Notes: generated from the letters alone by a model not told the origin. Positions 22,969 through 32,471 are shown, counted from the stretch's first letter. The stretch is 64,000 nt of DNA from an uncultured Lachnospiraceae bacterium (GCA_947623805.1 CANQHZ010000003.1:1-64000); one strand, 5' to 3'. Program-made: numbers and translations.

Positions 22969-24129
22969 TTATTTTTCTCTCTGTGCCATATCAAGCGCTG
23001 CCGCTATCACCTTATCCATGTCATAATACTTATACTGCCCAAGCCTGCCGCCAAACAATACATTTTTTTCTTTCTGCGCAAGCCGTTCATACGACTTATA
23101 AAGCTGTGCATTTTTGTCATCATTTACAGGGTAATACGGCTCGTCGCCCTTATGCCACTCCTTAGGATATTCTCGTGTTATAACTGTATCGGGCTGTCTG
23201 CCAAACTCAAAGTGCTTATGTTCTATTATGCGCGTATAAGGTATTTCCCTTTCCGTATAGTTTACCACTGCATTACCCTGATAATTGTCTTCCCCCTCGA
23301 GCGTTTCCGTTTCAAAATTGAGTGAACGATATTCAAGCGCGCCCTCACTGTAATTAAAAAATTCGTCAATCATGCCGGTATACAGCACTTTTTTAAAGCT
23401 ATGAACACCGTCAAAAGTGACATACATGTCATCTGTATCAGACTTTCTTACAAAATCCCTAAATTCTGTATTAAGCCTGACTTCAATGCCATCAAGTAAC
23501 TTCTCAACAATCTGCGTATAGCCGCCTTTGGGAATACCCTGATATGCGTCATTGAAATAATTGTTATCGTATGTGAAACGCACAGGCAAACGTTTGATTA
23601 TGAAAGCGGGCAAATCCCGGCAATCACGTCCCCACTGCTTTTCCGTGTATCCCTTTACAAGTTTTTCATAAATATCACGTCCTACCAGTGAGAGCGCCTG
23701 TTCTTCAAGGTTTTGCGGTTCCCTGATGTTTAAGTCAGCAATCTGCTCCGCTATTATCCCCGCCGCCTCATGGGGTGTTTTTATTCCCCACATTTTTGAG
23801 AAAGTATTCATATTGAACGGCATATTATAAAGCTCGTCCTTGTAAACAGCGATAGGCGAGTTTACGAAATTATTGAATTCAGCAAGCGAGTTTATATAGT
23901 CCCAGATTTTTTTGTCCGAAGTATGGAAAATATGAGCGCCGTACTTGTGCACATTTATCCCCCTGATGTTTTCTGTATAAATATTACCCGCAATGTGGTC
24001 ACGCTTTTCTATCACAAGGCAGCTCTTATTATTTTTTTTCATCTCACTTGCAAAAACCGCACCGAAAAGTCCCGCGCCTGCTATTAAATAGTCATAATCC
24101 ATTTTTATCATAACCCCATTTCTTACCAA
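22969..24129 (-). CDS. glf: UDP-galactopyranose mutase
   Basis: 386 aa; DYLIAGAGLFGAVFASEMKKNNKSCLVIEKRDHIAGNIYTENIRGINVHKYGAHIFHTSDKKIWDYIN. Confidence 0.97.
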   Translation of the reverse strand: MVRNGVMIKMDYDYLIAGAGLFGAVFASEMKKNNKSCLVIEKRDHIAGNIYTENIRGINVHKYGAHIFHTSDKKIWDYINSLAEFNNFVNSPIAVYKDELYNMPFNMNTFSKMWGIKTPHEAAGIIAEQIADLNIREPQNLEEQALSLVGRDIYEKLVKGYTEKQWGRDCRDLPAFIIKRLPVRFTYDNNYFNDAYQGIPKGGYTQIVEKLLDGIEVRLNTEFRDFVRKSDTDDMYVTFDGVHSFKKVLYTGMIDEFFNYSEGALEYRSLNFETETLEGEDNYQGNAVVNYTEREIPYTRIIEHKHFEFGRQPDTVITREYPKEWHKGDEPYYPVNDDKNAQLYKSYERLAQKEKNVLFGGRLGQYKYYDMDKVIAAALDMAQREK

Positions 24130-24183
24130 TTCTTAATATAACGTATTTATAATGTGATGACTCTCTCTCATCGCGTTTATCGT

Positions 24184-25197
24184 CTACACCCCTGACGCCT
24201 GCGGCTGCCATTCTGCGGCAAGGTGGCTGTATTCTTTCGCTTTTTCGCAATCGTCCAATCTCATAAAACATTCCGAAAGCGCTGTGTACGCTAATTTACC
24301 GCTGCTTGCAATGTCAAGCTCACTCTCACAACTGTGCGCCGCGTGGTAAAACCACTCCACAGCCTCACTATACTCTCCCTTTTCCATAAAAAAATATCCA
24401 AGCTCAAGGCAAACCTCAGCGGATGGCACAGTTATTTCTTCCCTGAGCCCCAATTTAAGCATCTGTACAGGCTCATCAATTTGCCTGTAAAGTTTCATAA
24501 GCACAGCGATTATTTGTCGGCACAGCAGGGCGTTTTCTTTTTCACACTGCCTGTCTAATGCTGTTTCAAGAAACGCCCTCGACCTACAAAGGTTCTCCAC
24601 ATCGCCCGCCTTGTACAGCTCGCGCACGTACATTCCAATAAGTCTGTCCGACATCTCTCCCTTTTCCCTAACCAGCTTTTCAAAAACGTGAAAATCCCTG
24701 CCACTGTGGCTGCCCTGCGGGCAATGAAGTATCTCAATATCGCTGTCATAGACTATAGGCTCTAGGTTGACTGTCTCATGTATGGGCTCTATCCATTTAA
24801 ATTCACGTAGACGTTTGAAAAGTTTTGGACGCAGGTCACGCTCGAAATTTTCCGTAGGGTGGTCTGGCTGCTTTGTGACATATACCATCTGTACTATCTC
24901 CACTTCAGGTATAAGCGCCTCCTTAAGCTGCCGCAGACGCGCCTGATTCTTTTCGTCTACTATCTCGTCCGCGTCAGCAGAATAAATATAATCACATGAC
25001 GCCTTTGAAAACGCAAAATTTCTCGCCGCCGCAAAATCATCATGCCACTCGTAGTCATATATTTTTGACGTGTAGCGCGCCGCAATTTCCCTTGTACCAT
25101 CCGTAGAGCCTGTATCGACTATTATAATCTCGTCCATGAGGTTCTTGAGGCTGTCAAGGCATCTTGCAAGCGTCTGCGACTCATTTTTAACTATCAT
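24184..25197 (-). CDS. Glycosyltransferase family 2 with C-terminal TPR-like region
   Basis: MIVKNESQTLARCLDSLKNLMDEIIIVDTGSTDGTREIA...DYIYSADADEIVDE; helical repeats in the C-terminal half. Confidence 0.9.
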   Translation of the reverse strand: MIVKNESQTLARCLDSLKNLMDEIIIVDTGSTDGTREIAARYTSKIYDYEWHDDFAAARNFAFSKASCDYIYSADADEIVDEKNQARLRQLKEALIPEVEIVQMVYVTKQPDHPTENFERDLRPKLFKRLREFKWIEPIHETVNLEPIVYDSDIEILHCPQGSHSGRDFHVFEKLVREKGEMSDRLIGMYVRELYKAGDVENLCRSRAFLETALDRQCEKENALLCRQIIAVLMKLYRQIDEPVQMLKLGLREEITVPSAEVCLELGYFFMEKGEYSEAVEWFYHAAHSCESELDIASSGKLAYTALSECFMRLDDCEKAKEYSHLAAEWQPQASGV

Positions 25198-25395
25198 GCA
25201 TAAGCTGAATTTCGTTTTTAATCACCTCATTTGCAAACTTTAAGAGCTCTTTTATTATTATAGCTTAATTGCTTTTATTACTCAACTACTTATTGCGCGC
25301 AATTTGCCAATCAATTCATTTTCAATATTTATCTGTTTTCGATACCGATTTCGTGTTATACTTGTATAATAAAAGAGAAAAATGAGGAAAGGCTT

Positions 25396-25806
25396 ATGAA
25401 TCATAACCGCAGATATGAAAATATATTAAAAGATTTATGCAGGCTATATAGGAAAATGCTGCCGCTTATAGAACAGCTTGAAGGCTATGATAAGGCGCTC
25501 GCCATCGTCGCCGGCTCTGACAAACCGGATGTGCATAAAATCCGTGTTATCACAGCACATAAGGAGAGAATTGTCAAAGGGCTAGATAACCTTTCTATTG
25601 ATATTGCCAGGCTTCATGTAAAGCTCAGCGCTATTTCTGAATTTTGTCTTGATGAAAATGAAACTCCGCTGTACCGCTATATGCAGAGGCTGCATCTTGA
25701 GGCATATAGCGGTATATGCAGGATAAATGAGAAGGCGGATGTGAATAATCCGTTTATCATCAAGAGGCTTGAGGGCTTTAAGCAGCGTTTTGAGAAAGGA
25801 ACCTAA
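25396..25806 (+). CDS. Hypothetical protein (helical; possible flagellar-chaperone-like)
   Basis: 136 aa, RBS gaggaaagg, helix-rich; no recognised motif. Confidence 0.45.
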   Translation: MNHNRRYENILKDLCRLYRKMLPLIEQLEGYDKALAIVAGSDKPDVHKIRVITAHKERIVKGLDNLSIDIARLHVKLSAISEFCLDENETPLYRYMQRLHLEAYSGICRINEKADVNNPFIIKRLEGFKQRFEKGT

Positions 25807-26870
25807 CTATTAAATAATTTTTCTTTTTCAGCTTCCAATGCCTCATATTTTTCAACAAACATATCCGCCATCTCGTTTTCACCCATACGGCGGTATATAT
25901 TTATAATGTTTTCATAGCAATATTTTAAATTTTCTCCTAATGAAGCAACATCCGGCAAAGTTATAGCCTTGAGAAACTGCAATAGTGCTTTTAAAATCTG
26001 ATTTGAATCCATAAGTGTCAACGCATGCATAAATACAAATCTGGCTGTATTGCATGAATCTTTATAAGTTTCCATAAGATCTAACGCCTCTTGGTTTCTT
26101 CCAACATCTCTATATACCTGCGCCAACGATGTTATAAGAATTTGTACATACGAAAAATTTGTTGATGGCGCATATTCAAGAGCCTTTTTCATGTGTTCTA
26201 TTGATGCATCTACATCTTGCAAAATATATTCAGATTGTCCAAGCTGAAACAGCATATATGGGTCATTAGGATTTTTTTCCAAGCTTTTTTGCAGTATCTC
26301 CACATTCCTTTTCTGTTTTTGTTCCATCTCCTCCGCGCTTATATTATATCCATGATGAATCGCCTCTAATGGAAGGAGAAAACATTTTTGAGCTACATCA
26401 CTTTTTTCTCCTTTAATTGGAACTAACTGCTCATGTATTGGATTCTCATATTTATAGTGGTTTCTATTGTAAAATCTAACTACGTTATCGCCAGTATATG
26501 TTTCGCCTTTTCTACTTGCCACCAAATTGATAAGGTGTATCATCCCTGTATATCTTGAATATTTTTGCATAAATATTCTTATATCCTTAAGATTTATTGA
26601 ATTTAAGTATTCGTCACAATCAATTGATAAAATCCAGTTATTGGAAGCATTTTTAGCACAAAAATTCCTTGCTGCGCTAAAATCGTCTATCCATTCAAAA
26701 TCAAGCACTTTATCCGCATACTTCATGGCAATCTCTTTTGTTCTATCAGTTGAACCTGTGTCTGCTACTACAATTTCCATTCCATGAGGCTTTAATTTTC
26801 TCAAACATTCCTCAATGTATCTTTCCTCATTTTTTGCAATTATGCAAACTGATATAGGCACTTTAGACAT
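25803..26870 (-). CDS. Glycosyltransferase family 2 with TPR repeats
   Basis: VPISVCIIAKNEERYIEECLRKLKPHGMEIVVADTGSTDRTKEIA...WILSIDCDEYL; TPR-like NPNDPYMLFQLGQSEYILQDVDASIEHMKKALEYAP. Confidence 0.92.
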   Translation of the reverse strand: MSKVPISVCIIAKNEERYIEECLRKLKPHGMEIVVADTGSTDRTKEIAMKYADKVLDFEWIDDFSAARNFCAKNASNNWILSIDCDEYLNSINLKDIRIFMQKYSRYTGMIHLINLVASRKGETYTGDNVVRFYNRNHYKYENPIHEQLVPIKGEKSDVAQKCFLLPLEAIHHGYNISAEEMEQKQKRNVEILQKSLEKNPNDPYMLFQLGQSEYILQDVDASIEHMKKALEYAPSTNFSYVQILITSLAQVYRDVGRNQEALDLMETYKDSCNTARFVFMHALTLMDSNQILKALLQFLKAITLPDVASLGENLKYCYENIINIYRRMGENEMADMFVEKYEALEAEKEKLFNS

Positions 26871-26904
26871 ATCTGTTCTCCCCTTATTATGATATTTAAT
26901 ATTA

Positions 26905-26942
26905 ATAAAACACGCAAGCTGCTCTTTCAGACAGCCTGCGTA
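26905..26942 (-). terminator. Intrinsic terminator at the end of the flagellar unit
   Basis: Minus strand CGCAGGCTG tctgaaagag CAGCTTGCG TGTTTTATT. Confidence 0.7.
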
Positions 26943-26946
26943 TTCA

Positions 26947-27423
26947 TTACTTCTTCTTATCCATTAGCTGTGGGTCTACATTATTGATTTTTTGTGATGA
27001 TTTATAGTATTGGAGAGCCACATTCCTTGAAATTCTTTTTTGCTGTAGTTCTTTTCGCGTCATGGATATAGATGCCTCCAACGAATTTCTATTTCGTTTT
27101 TCCTGTACTTCTACCTCCACGCCCTTGTCCACAGCTTTGCGCACAAGCTCCTGTAAAATCAGCACCTTATCACGATATTTTGCAGGTTCAGCATTAATCT
27201 CATCTTTGATTATATCATAAGTAGAAGTAAATCCCTCGTCAAGCGAATTAATCTCATCAATCAGCTTTCCCTTTTCGTCCATAATTTCATCATACTTCTG
27301 CGAATCAAAGGGTTGAACAGACGACACCTCATATTGACGCTTGTTAATCTCCATAATCTTGTCAAGCAAAACAAGCTTTTTATCAAGGCTGTCTATCATA
27401 ATCTGTATATATCCTTCTGTCAT
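26947..27423 (-). CDS. FliT/FlgN-like flagellar chaperone
   Basis: 158 aa coiled/helical protein directly after fliS; MIDSLDKKLVLLDKIMEINKRQYEV. Confidence 0.65.
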   Translation of the reverse strand: MTEGYIQIMIDSLDKKLVLLDKIMEINKRQYEVSSVQPFDSQKYDEIMDEKGKLIDEINSLDEGFTSTYDIIKDEINAEPAKYRDKVLILQELVRKAVDKGVEVEVQEKRNRNSLEASISMTRKELQQKRISRNVALQYYKSSQKINNVDPQLMDKKK

Positions 27424-27455
27424 AGATACTGCTTCCTCCTACATAATATATGAAA

Positions 27456-27848
27456 TTATGCACCTGATTTTTTTTCGCTCGCCGCCCTTTTTATTACTTC
27501 CTTCCAGTTGTCTCTCATAGAGCGTAAATGCTTTAACACTTCCTCCATAATTTCTGGGTCTTTTGCAACATTAGCCTCATGACAGCGCCTCAGAAGATAT
27601 ACATATATATTTTCAAAGTCCTGCCATACGGGATATTTCTTATCAAGTGTTTCCCTGAAATTCTGTATGATATTCTCAACCCTTACAATATTTTCATGCG
27701 CTTTTGCAGGATTTTTATTCTCCATAGCTGCAATGGCAATATTCCCAAACTTAATAGCCCCTTCATAAAGCATAAGAGTAAGTTCAGCTGGAGACGCGGT
27801 CATAATCTTATTGTTTTGATATTGTGCATAGGCATTCTGTTGAAGCAT
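27456..27848 (-). CDS. fliS: Flagellar export chaperone FliS
   Basis: 130 aa; AYAQYQNNKIMTASPAELTLMLYEGAIKFGNIAIAAMENKNPAKAHENIVRVENIIQNFRETLD. Confidence 0.97.
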   Translation of the reverse strand: MLQQNAYAQYQNNKIMTASPAELTLMLYEGAIKFGNIAIAAMENKNPAKAHENIVRVENIIQNFRETLDKKYPVWQDFENIYVYLLRRCHEANVAKDPEIMEEVLKHLRSMRDNWKEVIKRAASEKKSGA

Positions 27849-27882
27849 TTGATTCCTTCTTTCTTTTATCCGAAATTATGAA

Positions 27883-29406
27883 TTACATTCCCAGCATACT
27901 TGATATCGTATTCTGTTGTGACTGAAGCTTTGAGAGAGCTACTTCCATATCAGAAAACTTCTTATACCACTTATCCTCATAAGCACTAAGCTTATCCTCT
28001 GCCTCTTTTATCTTTTTAGTATAATCATCATACTCGCTCTTTAAGCGTTTGTCATCATATACTTTATAGATGCTGCTGTAATCAGTAACTTGTGTCATAG
28101 TGTCATGCAGACGATCGTACATGTCCTTACAAAAAGCAGCAAAAAATTCAATAGTCCCCTCAGTATCAGACGTAAGAGCTTTCATAAGATCGTCTTCTTT
28201 TTCAGCAGTATATTCATCATCCTCATCACCATTGATATGAAGCGACTTTCTTTCTCCATCTGCCGCCTCAAAGTAATTAAGAGTGCCTATACCAAACTGG
28301 AATAAATACTTAGTCTCGCCATTTATCTCATAACCCTTGGTTATGCTGCCTGTGAGAGAGTTTAAAACCTTTCCTAAACTTGTATCTTTCCTCAGGAGAG
28401 ACTCCTTAATATTGTCCTCCCACGCTTCAATTTCATCATCAGACATTGATTCTTTTTCTTCATCGGTAAGCATATCATACTTCCAATATTTCTTTGAAGA
28501 ATCAGGATTATATCTGCTATATACCTCATTTACAATCTCATTATATTCTGAAATAAAATCCTTGATGGTATCATATATAGCATCATAATCTGTCTTGGTA
28601 TTAATGGTAATTTCCCCATCTGTAGTGCCAGTCGCCTCAATAGTAAGCCCATTTATGTTAAAAGAATTTGTCGAGCTGGTAAATGAAGCTCCGTTAAGCT
28701 CAATCTCCGCATCCTGAGCGTCAAGTACCGTAGCACCCCCGCTTTGATTAAGTCCCAGCGCTTTCAATGCCTGTTCCTGTGAATCACCGGCATATCCCTC
28801 CACCGAAAGTTTAAAGCTATTTTCAGTTCCTGTTTTTTTGGCGCCTATGAAAAATCTCTGATTTTCCTCATCAAAAGAGGCGTTAACGCCGGCCTCTTTT
28901 AATTTATTTACAAAATCAGTCACTGTCATATCTTCTGTTATTTCTATGGCAGTTTTCTTTCCTTCGCCTACTTCTACATTAAATTTGCTCCCAACAAGAT
29001 TAGGATCAATAACCCCAACCGCATACTCGCTTTTCATTTTAAGACCATTAGCAGAAGTAACCTTACCACCTGTAATGTATTTTGCCATAGCGAGTTTATT
29101 AACTTTTAATGTCTGCGTGCCGTCAACTGCATTGCCATTAGCCACTACAGTAGCTTTAGTAGGATCGGATACACTAGTTGACTTCTTGGCATACCCGCCT
29201 GTCAATCTCAGATTTGACAATGTCTTACTATATAAATTGTATATCTTGCTGTTTAAATCCTGCCATATATTCTGCTTCCATTCAAGCTTCTTCTGATCAT
29301 TCTTTAAATCTGTGACCTTTTTAGCTTTCGCGCTGACAAGAGACTGTATGACCGCCTCTGTGTCCATGCCCGAATACATACCTGTCATTCTCATTAAATC
29401 TGACAT
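27883..29406 (-). CDS. fliD: Flagellar filament capping protein FliD
   Basis: MSDLMRMTGMYSGMDTEAVIQSLVSAKAKKVTDLKNDQKKLEWKQNIWQDLNSKIYNLYSKTLSNLR; start 29406 has a well-spaced GGAGG. Confidence 0.96.
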   Translation of the reverse strand: MSDLMRMTGMYSGMDTEAVIQSLVSAKAKKVTDLKNDQKKLEWKQNIWQDLNSKIYNLYSKTLSNLRLTGGYAKKSTSVSDPTKATVVANGNAVDGTQTLKVNKLAMAKYITGGKVTSANGLKMKSEYAVGVIDPNLVGSKFNVEVGEGKKTAIEITEDMTVTDFVNKLKEAGVNASFDEENQRFFIGAKKTGTENSFKLSVEGYAGDSQEQALKALGLNQSGGATVLDAQDAEIELNGASFTSSTNSFNINGLTIEATGTTDGEITINTKTDYDAIYDTIKDFISEYNEIVNEVYSRYNPDSSKKYWKYDMLTDEEKESMSDDEIEAWEDNIKESLLRKDTSLGKVLNSLTGSITKGYEINGETKYLFQFGIGTLNYFEAADGERKSLHINGDEDDEYTAEKEDDLMKALTSDTEGTIEFFAAFCKDMYDRLHDTMTQVTDYSSIYKVYDDKRLKSEYDDYTKKIKEAEDKLSAYEDKWYKKFSDMEVALSKLQSQQNTISSMLGM

Positions 29407-29428
29407 AGCCATACCTCCATAACTACAA

Positions 29429-29854
29429 CTACAGCTTCTGGTCAAGCAGGACGCCTGCAAGCTCCAGCCTTTTTTCCATAAGATCCAAGCTCTTTTCAGG
29501 TGGAATCTCTTTGATTACCTCTTTGGTATCCCTGTCAACAATCTTTATAGTAATACGGTTTGTCGCTTCATGAATACCAAACTTAGCCACTGAATGCTTG
29601 AGTGCAGCTGACACCTGCTCCATCATTTTTTTACGTCTTTCCTGATTTGCCTCCTGCTGCTCCTCTGTGAGCTGCTCATCATTCGACTGCTCATCACGAT
29701 AGCCTTGTATCTCGACTACTACTTCAGCGGGCTGCTGTGTCTGCTTATTGTACTCTCCGTCCTTGGATTCTGTTTTGGGCGCTTCAACGGTCTTTGTCAC
29801 TGTAATAGGACTAACTGCCTGAGGCGCTACACCTGTCATAGGTTCTACATACAT
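29429..29854 (-). CDS. flaG: FlaG family protein
   Basis: C-terminal AALKHSVAKFGIHEATNRITIKIVDRDTKEVIKEIPPEKSLDLMEKRLELAGVLLDQKL. Confidence 0.92.
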   Translation of the reverse strand: MYVEPMTGVAPQAVSPITVTKTVEAPKTESKDGEYNKQTQQPAEVVVEIQGYRDEQSNDEQLTEEQQEANQERRKKMMEQVSAALKHSVAKFGIHEATNRITIKIVDRDTKEVIKEIPPEKSLDLMEKRLELAGVLLDQKL

Positions 29855-29903
29855 GCTTATCACCTCCATGTCACGCACGTTAATCAATATTGTTCATATT
29901 TTA

Positions 29904-29930
29904 TATCGGCTCATAAGTTTAAAATATTAA
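29904..29930 (-). promoter_or_regulatory. Sigma-28/SigD-like promoter upstream of flaG-fliD-fliS
   Basis: Minus strand TAAT-N15-GCCGATAT. Confidence 0.7.
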
Positions 29931-29952
29931 TAGTAAAACTCAAAAAATATAT

Positions 29953-29984
29953 AAAAAGAGGGCTGCCACGTATGTGACAGCCCT
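29953..29984 (-). terminator. Flagellin gene terminator
   Basis: Minus strand AGGGCTG tcacatacgtgg CAGCCCTCTTTTT. Confidence 0.85.
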
Positions 29985-30024
29985 CCTATTATGGTTATAC
30001 TTAAAAACTCTATCAGATACCTGA

Positions 30025-31467
30025 TTAGCCGAGTAATGAAAGTACGCCCTGGTTAGACTGGTTAGCCTGTGCAAGCATTGACTGACCTGCCTGTGAAAGG
30101 ATGTTGTTGTTAGAGTATCTAACCATCTCATCAGCCATATCTGTATCACGGATTGCTGACTCTGCAGATGTCGTGTTCTCAACAATGTTATCCAAGTTGT
30201 TGATTGTATGCTCTAAGCGGTTCTGAACTGCACCGAGTGCTGAACGCTGTGTAGATACAATCTTGATTGCCTGGCTGATTACAGAAATAGCGTCTGTTGC
30301 TTTATCACCATTCTCGCCATCAACCCTTAATCCATTGATGCCAAGTCCCTTAGCTGTTAAAGCTGTGATATTAATAGAAATCTTGTTGTTGTTTGTGCCG
30401 TCAGCACCTACATGGAACTTAAGGTTCAATGCTGCTGTCTTGTCCTGAGTACCTGCAACATAGCTGCTGCTGAGCAAGATTTCTTTTCCAAGTGCATCAT
30501 ATACCTTGTTTGCATCTGCCCTTGCAGAAACACTAACCGAAGTACCCTTCCCTTTTCCTGTGAAGTAATCATCCAAAGCATTGGCTGCAATCTTATTTCC
30601 ATCCTTGTCATAGAATGAATAGATTTCCTTTCTGCTCTGAGCAGCAGATACTGTAGACGCTGTAATTACAGAGCTGTCGCCTGCAACCATCTTATCAGTT
30701 CCCGTCAATGTAACACTTGCAACCGTAGCTCCTGCTGCGTTAACAATAACAAACTTAGGATCTTGACCAGCTGCTACGCTGACTGTATTTATCTGATAAT
30801 TGCTCTTAGCGTCGCTGCCGTTAAGTGTGATAGAGTACTGAATCTTGCCGTTTACTGTTGTAGCTGTAATCGTAAGACCCTGGTCACGGAGTGCTTTTGC
30901 CAGATTGTTCTGGTCTGATGTAGAGCTTACTGCACTAGCAAATGAAATTGTTGCGTTTACGCCTGTTGCTGAATTTGCATTCATTGAAACTGTTGCAGCA
31001 ACATCACTAGCCTTCTTATAAGCAAATGAATAGCCTTTTTCTGCTGACTTGTCGCCCTTTAACAAATATGTCTCGTTGAACTTGGTTGTCTCTGCTACAC
31101 GGTCAATTTCCTGTGTAAGCTGGTCAATCTCGTCCTGGATATATGAGCGGTCATCCTGAGAGTTCGTGCCGTTTGCTGCCTGTACTGCAAGCTCGTTCAT
31201 TCTCTGGAGCATGTCATGTACTTCCGTCAAAGCACCTTCTGCTGTCTGTACAGATGAAATACCATCCTCAGCATTTGCAGATGCCTGTGTAAGTCCTCTA
31301 ATCTGCTTTCTCATTTTCTCAGATATAGCAAGACCTGCTGCATTATCTGCCGCACGGTTAATCTTATAGCCTGAAGAAAGCTTCTCTGTTGACTTTGATA
31401 ATGTTCCCTGGGTAATTCCTAACATTCTGTTAGAGTTCATTGCCTGTAGATTGTGCTGTACTACCAT
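30025..31467 (-). CDS. hag: Flagellin
   Basis: 480 aa; MVVQHNLQAMNSNRMLGITQGTLSKSTEKLSSGYKINRAADNAAGLAISEKMRKQIRGL and C-terminal NILSQAGQSMLAQANQSNQGVLSLLG. Confidence 0.98.
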   Translation of the reverse strand: MVVQHNLQAMNSNRMLGITQGTLSKSTEKLSSGYKINRAADNAAGLAISEKMRKQIRGLTQASANAEDGISSVQTAEGALTEVHDMLQRMNELAVQAANGTNSQDDRSYIQDEIDQLTQEIDRVAETTKFNETYLLKGDKSAEKGYSFAYKKASDVAATVSMNANSATGVNATISFASAVSSTSDQNNLAKALRDQGLTITATTVNGKIQYSITLNGSDAKSNYQINTVSVAAGQDPKFVIVNAAGATVASVTLTGTDKMVAGDSSVITASTVSAAQSRKEIYSFYDKDGNKIAANALDDYFTGKGKGTSVSVSARADANKVYDALGKEILLSSSYVAGTQDKTAALNLKFHVGADGTNNNKISINITALTAKGLGINGLRVDGENGDKATDAISVISQAIKIVSTQRSALGAVQNRLEHTINNLDNIVENTTSAESAIRDTDMADEMVRYSNNNILSQAGQSMLAQANQSNQGVLSLLG

Positions 31468-31487
31468 AATACTACCTCCTTGTTTAA

Positions 31488-31507
31488 CCGATATATCCTT
31501 TTATCGG
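31488..31507 (-). promoter_or_regulatory. Putative CsrA-binding hairpin in the flagellin leader
   Basis: Minus strand CCGATA-AAAGGATA-TATCGG: 6-bp stem with AGGA in the loop, just upstream of SD AAGGAGG. Confidence 0.75.
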
Positions 31508-31578
31508 CTGTGTTTGTGAATAAATCCTTTTACCCACTTACTTCAACACCATATTCAATTTTTAATATTTAATAATCC

Positions 31579-31621
31579 AAAGGCCTCTGTCGTCTGGCGC
31601 GCCTGCTATGACAGACGCCTT
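31579..31621 (-). promoter_or_regulatory. Structured element in the long flagellin 5' leader
   Basis: Minus strand AAGGCGTCTGTCATAGCAGGCGCGCCAGACGACAGAGGCCTT; two mutually exclusive pairings possible (TCTGTC/GACAGA or CGTCTG/CAGACG). Confidence 0.5.
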
Positions 31622-31700
31622 CGGTTATTAACCCCATTATGGTCTTACATTACATAAGACTTTTTTGATTGTAAGATTTATTTTAATCTTTACACCTTAT

Positions 31701-31727
31701 ATATCGGCTCTTATCGCAAATACTTTA
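31701..31727 (-). promoter_or_regulatory. Sigma-28/SigD promoter for flagellin
   Basis: Minus strand TAAA-N15-GCCGATAT, exact match to the Bacillus-type SigD consensus. Confidence 0.92.
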
Positions 31728-31758
31728 TAGCCGATTTGAAAAAATTTTAAAATGTTTT

Positions 31759-31980
31759 TTACTCGCCAAGCAGACTTTCAAGCTGCTCCTTGTCAGACGT
31801 GTTGCCTGATTTTTTGTTTGCCTCCTGCACCTGTGTGTATAGCTCTTTGCGGTATACAGGAATCTGCTTTGGAGCATTTATCCCAATTTTTATATGGTCG
31901 CCCTTGACGTCAAGCACAACGACTTCTATATTGTTGTTTATCACCAATGCTTCGCCTTTTCTTCTTGTCAGTGCCAGCAT
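31759..31980 (-). CDS. csrA: Carbon storage regulator CsrA
   Basis: MLALTRRKGEALVINNNIEVVVLDVKGDHIKIGINAPKQIPVYRKELY; GTG at 31989 overlaps the fliW stop, ATG at 31980 preferred. Confidence 0.97.
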   Translation of the reverse strand: MLALTRRKGEALVINNNIEVVVLDVKGDHIKIGINAPKQIPVYRKELYTQVQEANKKSGNTSDKEQLESLLGE

Positions 31981-31985
31981 ATCTA

Positions 31986-32456
31986 TCACTCACCTGCCTT
32001 TTTCCGCGCCTGCAGGACATCATAAATCCCATATCTAACCTTGTATTCGCCTCCCTCGGCGATAATCTGGACAGCCTTACGGTTCTCCACGTTTATTATT
32101 ATCGGCGCTTTTAGATTGACTGTGGTCCTGGTCACGTCATTCTTGGGTATAGTGACTGTGACAAATATAAGTATATCATCACTGCGAAGATTGTCGCCAA
32201 GCGATTCGATAAGGCTCCTGTCAAACCTTGGCGCATAACCTGATACGACAAGGTCGGGATTCATGACGGGAAGCGCAAACCCCGGCTCATCCAACGACTG
32301 AAGCCATTTTATGTTTGCATCGCTCCCCTTGTCAATGTCATAGATAAGGGTGAAATCCCGCAAATCGGGGAAGCCCAGTATACCGTCCTCAAAGCGTATT
32401 ATCTTTTCTTCTTCTATCGCAATTTTTCCAAATACCCTTGTGTCTATTTCTACCAT
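31986..32456 (-). CDS. fliW: Flagellar assembly factor FliW
   Basis: 156 aa; ALPVMNPDLVV, APIIINVENRKAVQII; adjacent to csrA. Confidence 0.95.
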   Translation of the reverse strand: MVEIDTRVFGKIAIEEEKIIRFEDGILGFPDLRDFTLIYDIDKGSDANIKWLQSLDEPGFALPVMNPDLVVSGYAPRFDRSLIESLGDNLRSDDILIFVTVTIPKNDVTRTTVNLKAPIIINVENRKAVQIIAEGGEYKVRYGIYDVLQARKKAGE

Positions 32457-32471
32457 AATTTAATCTCCATA

